Below, one piece after another: positions 14,579 through 18,453 of a DNA stretch of 18,453 bases. Position 1 is the first letter of the stretch. The number at the start of each line of letters is the position of its first letter. The notes beneath the pieces were generated by a model that saw nothing but the letters and a program-made list of their open reading frames with translations, ran no database searches and had not been told where the DNA came from. Source of the stretch: Pseudomonadota bacterium (GTDB lineage Bacteria > Pseudomonadota > Alphaproteobacteria > Rhodobacterales > Rhodobacteraceae); contig JAQCLA010000023.1 in the NCBI GenBank assembly GCA_027592105.1, positions 1 through 18,453 on the forward strand, given 5' to 3'. A program made the translations under genes and the position numbers.

Positions 14579-15772
14579 TTAGCCCTTGACCGCTTTCACG
14601 ATCTTTTCAGCCGCGTCCGACAGGTTGTCGGCTGCGATGACGTTCAGGCCAGAGCTGTTGATGATCTCTTTGCCGCGCTCGACATTCGTGCCTTCCAGCC
14701 GGACCACAAGCGGAACCTTGAGGCCCACTTCCTTGACCGCGGCGACCACACCTTCGGCGATGATATCGCAGCGCATGATGCCGCCGAAGATATTGACCAA
14801 GATGCCTTTGACGTTCTGGTCAGAGGTGATGATCTTGAAGGCTTCGGTCACTTTCTCTTTGGTGGCCGAGCCGCCCACATCGAGGAAGTTGGCCGGTTCC
14901 GAGCCGTAAAGCTTGATGATGTCCATCGTGGCCATCGCAAGGCCCGCGCCGTTGACCATGCAGCCAATCTCTCCATCGAGCGCGATGTAGTTGAGGTCGT
15001 ATTTCGAGGCCTGAAGTTCCTTGGGGTCTTCCTCGGTCTCGTCACGCAGCGCGAGGATATCGGGCTGGCGATACATGGCGTTGCCGTCGAAGCCGACCTT
15101 GGCATCGAGCACCTTGAGGCTGCCCTCATCGGTGACGATCAGCGGGTTGATCTCGAGCATTTCCATGTCACGCTCGACGAAGGCCTTGTAGAGCAAGGCC
15201 ATCAGCCCGACGCATTCCTTGACCTGCTTGCCTTCGAGCCCGAGGGAATAGGCGACCCGGCGGCCATGATAGGGCTGGTAGCCCGTGGCGGGATCGACCG
15301 AGAAGGACAGGATTTTCTCAGGTGTGTGGGCTGCGACCTCTTCGATGTCCATGCCGCCTTCTGTCGAGCAGACGAAGGAGATGCGGCTGGTCTGGCGGTC
15401 GACGAGTAGGGCGAGATACAACTCGCGCTCGATGCCCGAGCCGTCTTCGATATAGACGCGGTTGACCTGCTTGCCTGCGGGGCCGGTCTGGTGGGTGACC
15501 AGCGTGCGGCCAAGCATTTTCTTGGTCTCTTCGGCGGCCTCTTCCACGGATTTGGCAAGGCGCACGCCGCCTTTTTCGCCTGCGTCAGCCTCTTTGAAGT
15601 GGCCTTTGCCACGGCCGCCTGCATGGATCTGTGCTTTGACGACCCAGAGAGGCCCGTCCATCTCGCCAGCCGCGGTCTTGGCGTCTTCCGCCTTGAGAAC
15701 CACGCGGCCATCGCTGACCGGTGCGCCGTATTGCCGAAGAAGCGCTTTCGCCTGGTATTCATGAATGTTCAT
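14579..15772 (-). CDS. sucC: Succinyl-CoA synthetase beta subunit (ADP/GDP-forming)
   Basis: Nucleotide- and succinate-binding subunit with an ATP-grasp domain. From the ATG at 15772 it is 397 residues, typical for alphaproteobacterial SucC. It opens with MNIHEYQAKALLRQYGAPV and contains VVKAQIHAGGRGKGHFKEAD (ATP-grasp), the REL YLALLVDR region, an EMLEINPLIV segment with catalytic Glu/Asn, DAKVGFDGNAMYRQPDI, a GEIGCMVNGAGLAMATMDII stretch, GGSATKEKV, and NIFGGIMRCDIIAEGVV. The longer reading frame that begins 108 nt further upstream runs through the intergenic regulatory region and does not resemble the family. AGGA lies 12 nt upstream of the start. First gene of sucC-ORF88-sucD-sucA-sucB. 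It is 182 bp from pepT. Confidence 0.97.
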   Translation of the reverse strand: MNIHEYQAKALLRQYGAPVSDGRVVLKAEDAKTAAGEMDGPLWVVKAQIHAGGRGKGHFKEADAGEKGGVRLAKSVEEAAEETKKMLGRTLVTHQTGPAGKQVNRVYIEDGSGIERELYLALLVDRQTSRISFVCSTEGGMDIEEVAAHTPEKILSFSVDPATGYQPYHGRRVAYSLGLEGKQVKECVGLMALLYKAFVERDMEMLEINPLIVTDEGSLKVLDAKVGFDGNAMYRQPDILALRDETEEDPKELQASKYDLNYIALDGEIGCMVNGAGLAMATMDIIKLYGSEPANFLDVGGSATKEKVTEAFKIITSDQNVKGILVNIFGGIMRCDIIAEGVVAAVKEVGLKVPLVVRLEGTNVERGKEIINSSGLNVIAADNLSDAAEKIVKAVKG

Positions 15773-15880
15773 GAAACTGTCCCGTCCTTGGTGGTGTTTC
15801 ACAGGGCATAAGCACAACCAAGGGGCGCAATGAAACGCATTTTTCGCCCAAGCGCGGTCATTTGGGAAAAAAACCGACAT

Positions 15881-15913
15881 TTGTGATCACAGCCAGAAAA
15901 ACTGTGATCACAA
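15881..15913. promoter_or_regulatory. Doubly palindromic inverted repeat, paired TGTGATCACA sites
   Basis: TTGTGATCACAG (15881-15892) and CTGTGATCACAA (15902-15913) are perfect inverted copies around a 9-bp spacer. Each also contains the perfect palindrome TGTGATCACA, at 15882-15891 and 15903-15912, with centres 21 bp apart, two helical turns. This is the layout of tandem operators. As RNA it would also form a 12-bp stem followed after 6 nt by seven T's, so a terminator for pepT is an alternative. The binding factor is unknown. Confidence 0.6.
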
Positions 15914-15929
15914 GTTAACCATGTTGATC

Positions 15930-15945
15930 GTATGCAATGGTATGC
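15930..15945 (-). promoter_or_regulatory. Motif GCATAC-CATT-GCATAC upstream of sucC
   Basis: On the minus strand two identical hexamers GCATAC repeat with a 10-bp period. The motif begins 9 bp after the pepT stop and 157 bp before sucC. It matches the icd upstream motif at 1564-1579 at 13 of 16 positions in the same orientation relative to transcription. Confidence 0.45.
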
Positions 15946-15954
15946 GATGCCGAC

Positions 15955-17187
15955 TCACGCCGCGGCGCGGGCTGCGATCTGCACCATCAGTCGCGTGGCA
16001 AGGGCCATATCCTGCACCGAGACAAACTCCAGCGGGCCATGCACATTCTGCATGCCTGTAAAGAGATTGGGGCAAGGCACGCCCATTTCGGTCAGGCGCG
16101 AGCCATCGGTGCCGCCACGGATCACCGCCTCGATCGGGGTGACGCCGATCTCGGACAGTGCCGTACGGGCAAGATCCACGGGGGACATGTCATCTTCGAG
16201 CCAGTAGCGCATATTGCGGTATTGCGGCGTGATCTGGACGTCGATCTTGGCCCGCGGCTCTGTGGCGGCGATGGCGGCGCAGACTTGGCGCACCAGTTCG
16301 CCCTTGGCGGCCAGCCCATCGCGTTCGAAATCGCGCAAGATGAAGCGGACGACCATCTGATCGGCGCTGCCCTTCATGTCGACGGCGTGGATGAACCCCT
16401 CGCGATCCGCGGTGGTTTCGGGCGTCATGGTCGCTTGCGGCAGGGTTTCGACGATGCGGCTTGCCAGATGGATGGCATTGACCAGCTTGCCCGTCGCCTC
16501 GCCGGGGTGGATCGAGACGCCGGTGACAGTGACGACCGCGAAATCGGCGGAGAAGGTCTCATAGACGATCTCGCCTGCGTCATCGCCATCGAAAGTATAG
16601 GCGAAATCGACGCCGAGATCGGCGGGGAGTTTGGGGTCGACACCGCGCCCGATCTCTTCGTCGGGGGTGAAGGCGATGCGGATATCGGGGCGCGGCAGGT
16701 CGGGGTTTTCCAGCAGATGACGCGCGGCGGTCATGATGATGGCGATGCCCGCCTTGTCATCGGCGCCCAAAAGCGTGGTGCCGGAGGCGGTGACGATATC
16801 TTCGCCGATCTTGGTAGCGAGATAGGGGAAATCATCGGGGCTGAGCGTGAGGTCGGGGGCATCGGGAAAGCTGATCGCGCCGCCATTGTAGCCGCGGATC
16901 ACGCGCGGCTTTACGCCGGTCGCGTTGAATTGCGGCGCGGTATCGACATGGGCGAGAAAGCCGATGGTCGGGCCGGGGCGGTTGCCGGGGATGGTGGCGA
17001 TGACGGTGCCGTAGGGGGTTTTGGTGACATCGGCCGCGCCGATCTCGGTCAGTTCGGCCACCATCAGGTCGAGCATCGCGTGCTGGATCGCGGTCGAGGG
17101 CTGGGCCGGGCTGTCCATGTCCGATTGGCTGTCGATGGCGGCGTAACGGACAAGCCGCTGTTCCAGTTCTTGATCGAAATCGCGCAT
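15955..17187 (-). CDS. pepT: Peptidase T (tripeptide aminopeptidase), M20B family
   Basis: Zinc aminopeptidase of the cytoplasm that removes the N-terminal residue of tripeptides. It is 410 residues, the family length. Zinc ligands and catalytic residues are visible as TIGFLAHVDTAPQF (His80, Asp82), LLGADDKAGIAIIMTAA (metal-bridging Asp), FTPDEEIGRGVD (catalytic and metal Glu), AYTFDGDDAGEIVYETFSA, and the C-terminal RGGTDGSRLTEMGVPCPNLF and NVHGPLEFV (metal His). There is no signal peptide. AGGAGA lies 7 nt before the ATG. It lies between a SAM methyltransferase and the suc genes, with a 73-bp gap upstream containing a candidate -35, so it could be transcribed on its own. The link to the TCA genes is positional only. 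Confidence 0.97.
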   Translation of the reverse strand: MRDFDQELEQRLVRYAAIDSQSDMDSPAQPSTAIQHAMLDLMVAELTEIGAADVTKTPYGTVIATIPGNRPGPTIGFLAHVDTAPQFNATGVKPRVIRGYNGGAISFPDAPDLTLSPDDFPYLATKIGEDIVTASGTTLLGADDKAGIAIIMTAARHLLENPDLPRPDIRIAFTPDEEIGRGVDPKLPADLGVDFAYTFDGDDAGEIVYETFSADFAVVTVTGVSIHPGEATGKLVNAIHLASRIVETLPQATMTPETTADREGFIHAVDMKGSADQMVVRFILRDFERDGLAAKGELVRQVCAAIAATEPRAKIDVQITPQYRNMRYWLEDDMSPVDLARTALSEIGVTPIEAVIRGGTDGSRLTEMGVPCPNLFTGMQNVHGPLEFVSVQDMALATRLMVQIAARAAA

Positions 17188-17234
17188 GGGCTTTCTCCTG
17201 TCTGCAAGATGATCAGCCCCGCTTGGTGGTGGCT

Positions 17235-17240
17235 TGTCAA
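17235..17240 (-). promoter_or_regulatory. Possible -35 of pepT
   Basis: On the minus strand a perfect TTGACA lies in the methyltransferase-pepT gap, about 48 bp before the pepT ATG. The sequence 17 bp downstream (GCTGAT) is a poor -10, so this is only a hint that pepT has its own promoter. Confidence 0.25.
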
Positions 17241-17242
17241 CG

Positions 17243-17260
17243 GGGGGCGGAAACGCCCCC
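17243..17260. terminator. Hairpin directly after the methyltransferase stop
   Basis: GGGGGCG and CGCCCCC pair perfectly around GAAA (minus-strand loop TTTC), touching the stop codon of the methyltransferase gene. It lacks a T-tract, so it may be a weak or factor-assisted terminator or a 3'-end stabiliser. Confidence 0.5.
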
Positions 17261-17920
17261 TCAGGCGCGGAACAAGACCTGTCCGCGCGGCAGGCGGTCG
17301 GGCTGGCGGATCAGGGTCAGACCTGCTGCATCGGCCATCGCGTGAAGCGCGGTTTCGGTCAGGTGATAGGGCGGGCGGTCGGGATGGGTGACCACGCCAT
17401 CAGGCTGGCGCAGGCTTTCGCCTGTCTGCCCCTCGGGGGCAAGAAAGACAGTGAAAAGAAAGACGCGCGGCGCAGGCCAGCGCTGCGCGATGCGGGCCAG
17501 CGCCGTGGCGGTCTGGCTGGGGGGCAGATGGGTGAACAGCCCAAAGGCGATCAGATAGTCGGCATGGGCGGGCAGGTTTGGGAAGGCGAAATCGGCGTCT
17601 TCCACCAGATGATCAGCGGGCAGGTGGTCAGGGTCGGGCAATTCCACTGCGCGCCCGCGCTGCATCAGGGCGCCGCTTGCATCGGTGCCCCAATAATGGC
17701 CGGGATCGAGATAAGGCACCGCCTTGCAGCCAAGGCGCAGCGATCCGGCCCCGATATCGAGAAGATGGTGATGGGGTTGTAGCCCGCGCGCGGTGAGCAG
17801 CGCCATTTGCAGCCGCCCCGTTTCATCCCAGCGCCCGCCCACGATATCGCGGTGGCGACCATCGCTGAGCGCGCGGTCGTAGAAGCCGGGGACGAGATAT
17901 GGGGAGGTGGGCCGCGTCAT
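17261..17920 (-). CDS. Class I SAM-dependent methyltransferase
   Basis: A protein of 219 residues with the SAM-binding glycine-rich motif HHLLDIGAGSLRLGCKAVPYL (split here: HHLLDIGAGS then LRLG), an acidic GTDAS at the end of strand 2, and the strand-4 region DYLIAFGLFTHLPPSQ typical of SAM methyltransferases. The N-terminus YLVPGFYDRALSDGRHRD and the C-terminal LIRQPDRLPRGQVL do not tell the substrate. It begins 44 nt after mdh, and a strong hairpin ends only 5 nt before the ATG, so translation may be restrained. A reading frame extended upstream to 17998 would overlap mdh and is not supported. Function: unspecified methyl transfer; could act on a metabolite or a cofactor precursor. Confidence 0.82.
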   Translation of the reverse strand: MTRPTSPYLVPGFYDRALSDGRHRDIVGGRWDETGRLQMALLTARGLQPHHHLLDIGAGSLRLGCKAVPYLDPGHYWGTDASGALMQRGRAVELPDPDHLPADHLVEDADFAFPNLPAHADYLIAFGLFTHLPPSQTATALARIAQRWPAPRVFLFTVFLAPEGQTGESLRQPDGVVTHPDRPPYHLTETALHAMADAAGLTLIRQPDRLPRGQVLFRA

Positions 17921-17925
17921 AGGGT

Positions 17926-17955
17926 GCGGCGGCCCCGCAGATCGGGGGCCGCCGC
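17926..17955. other. Strong GC hairpin between mdh and the methyltransferase
   Basis: GCGGCGGCCCC (17926-17936) and GGGGCCGCCGC (17945-17955) form a perfect 11-bp stem with an 8-nt loop. It starts 8 bp after the mdh stop and reaches within 5 nt of the next start codon, leaving no free Shine-Dalgarno. There is no T-tract. It may protect the mdh 3' end or limit methyltransferase translation. Confidence 0.6.
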
Positions 17956-17963
17956 GAAGATCA

Positions 17964-18453
17964 TCAGGCGAGGCTTTCGTCGATCGCCTTGCAGGCATCG
18001 ACCAGACCTTTGACCGCGCTGACGGAATTGTCGAACATTGCTTGTTCGTCTTTGGTCAGCTTGATCTCGACGATGCGTTCGATGCCGCCTTTGCCGATCA
18101 CGGTGGGCACGCCGACATACATTTTCTTCAGCCCGAACTCACCATCGCAATGCGCGGCGCAAGGCAGGACGCGCTTTTGATCCTTGAGGAAAGCCTCGGC
18201 CATCTCAATGGCAGAGGTCGCGGGTGCGTAGAAAGCGGAGCCGGTTTTCAGAAGGCCCACGATTTCCGCGCCGCCGTCGCGCGTGCGCTGAACGATGGCG
18301 TCCATCTTTGCCTTGGTGGTCCAGCCCATCTCGATCAAATCGGGCAGCGGGATGCCCGCGACGGTGGAATAGCGCACCGACGGCACCATCGTGTCGCCAT
18401 GACCGCCGAGAACGAAGGCGGTGACGTCTTTCATCGACACTTCGAACTCTTCG
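17964..18453 (-). CDS. mdh: Malate dehydrogenase, C-terminal half (5' end cut by window edge)
   Basis: NAD-dependent malate dehydrogenase of the LDH-like (lactate dehydrogenase-like) type, converting malate to oxaloacetate in the TCA cycle. About 162 C-terminal residues are visible. They include the catalytic His in FVLGGHGDTMVPSVRYSTVAG, the TKAKMDAIVQRTRDGGAEIV segment, GSAFYAPATSAIEMAEA, RVLPCAAHCDGEFGL, KMYVGVPTVIGKGGIERIVE and a C-terminal helix ending with KAIDESLA. The sequence is open at the right edge, so the N-terminal NAD-binding half is not in this window. Its place upstream of the suc genes is the usual alphaproteobacterial arrangement. The stop is two tandem TGA codons. Confidence 0.97.
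   Translation of the reverse strand, partial: EEFEVSMKDVTAFVLGGHGDTMVPSVRYSTVAGIPLPDLIEMGWTTKAKMDAIVQRTRDGGAEIVGLLKTGSAFYAPATSAIEMAEAFLKDQKRVLPCAAHCDGEFGLKKMYVGVPTVIGKGGIERIVEIKLTKDEQAMFDNSVSAVKGLVDACKAIDESLA

Larger units (their letters stand above)
15773..15954 (-). promoter_or_regulatory. Upstream control region of the suc genes (182 bp, AT-rich)
   Basis: No gene was seen. In transcription order it holds a 16-bp motif shared with icd (15930-15945), a GTTAAC palindrome (15914-15919), a doubly palindromic 33-bp inverted repeat (15881-15913), a run of seven A's on the plus strand (15867-15873 region), and the sucC leader. It is the longest gap on the minus strand and the best place for the suc promoter, although I could not pick a convincing -35/-10 pair. 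Confidence 0.6.

Noticed and set aside
14975..15762. Other frames within sucC
   Set aside because: Low-complexity Arg/Ser-rich translations of a real gene read in the wrong frame.
15773..15880. N-terminal extension of SucC by 36 residues
   Set aside because: The added sequence does not resemble SucC and would translate the upstream control region; MNIHEYQAK is the universal family start.
15882..15912. CRP/FNR-type site interpretation of TGTGATCACA
   Set aside because: A CRP site needs a 6-bp spacer between TGTGA and TCACA, and an FNR site reads TTGAT-N4-ATCAA; neither fits, so no factor was named.
17235..17240. Confident pepT promoter
   Set aside because: Only the -35 hexamer is good; the -10 is poor, so it is kept as a low-confidence feature only.

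Overview
The window looks like the chromosome of a GC-rich alphaproteobacterium, most likely Rhodobacteraceae. The evidence is the minus-strand order mdh ... sucC-sucD-sucA-sucB ... lpd, a FYDLN_acid family protein, a tRNA-Ala whose gene encodes CCA, and a GC-rich extragenic repeat of a type I associate with Rhodobacterales. No mobile element, CRISPR array or prophage was seen. This is mostly core-metabolism DNA; the unexplained signals are in the intergenic regions.

Left part (1-3867). The 5' portion of a urea-transporter binding protein gene (urtA, minus strand, cut by the window edge) is divergent from a monomeric NADP isocitrate dehydrogenase gene (icd, plus). Between them lie 565 bp with no credible gene, holding several repeated and palindromic motifs. 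icd ends at a strong hairpin-T terminator.

Middle (3880-6940). Minus-strand genes encode an MBL-fold hydrolase, tRNA-Ala(GGC) and a small protein with a very acidic tail (FYDLN_acid). Divergent from these is a two-gene plus-strand unit: a YgjP/DUF45-type metallopeptidase translationally coupled to a GntR/FCD transcription factor. It converges on lpd across a GC-rich repeat.

Right part (6957-18453). Everything is on the minus strand. In transcription order: mdh (cut by the right edge), a SAM methyltransferase, pepT, a 182-bp regulatory gap, sucC, a small one-helix membrane protein, sucD, sucA, sucB, a MAPEG membrane protein, and lpd. SucA, SucB and Lpd form the 2-oxoglutarate dehydrogenase complex; SucCD converts succinyl-CoA to succinate with NTP formation; Mdh and the separate Icd supply the adjoining TCA-cycle steps.

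Most interesting signals: a 16-bp motif in the same orientation upstream of both icd and the suc genes; a doubly palindromic TGTGATCACA pair upstream of sucC; three tandem 11-bp repeats just before lpd; a two-copy TTGCnGCAAA-type motif between urtA and icd; a SucB with two similar lipoyl domains; and an unnamed small membrane ORF inside sucCD.
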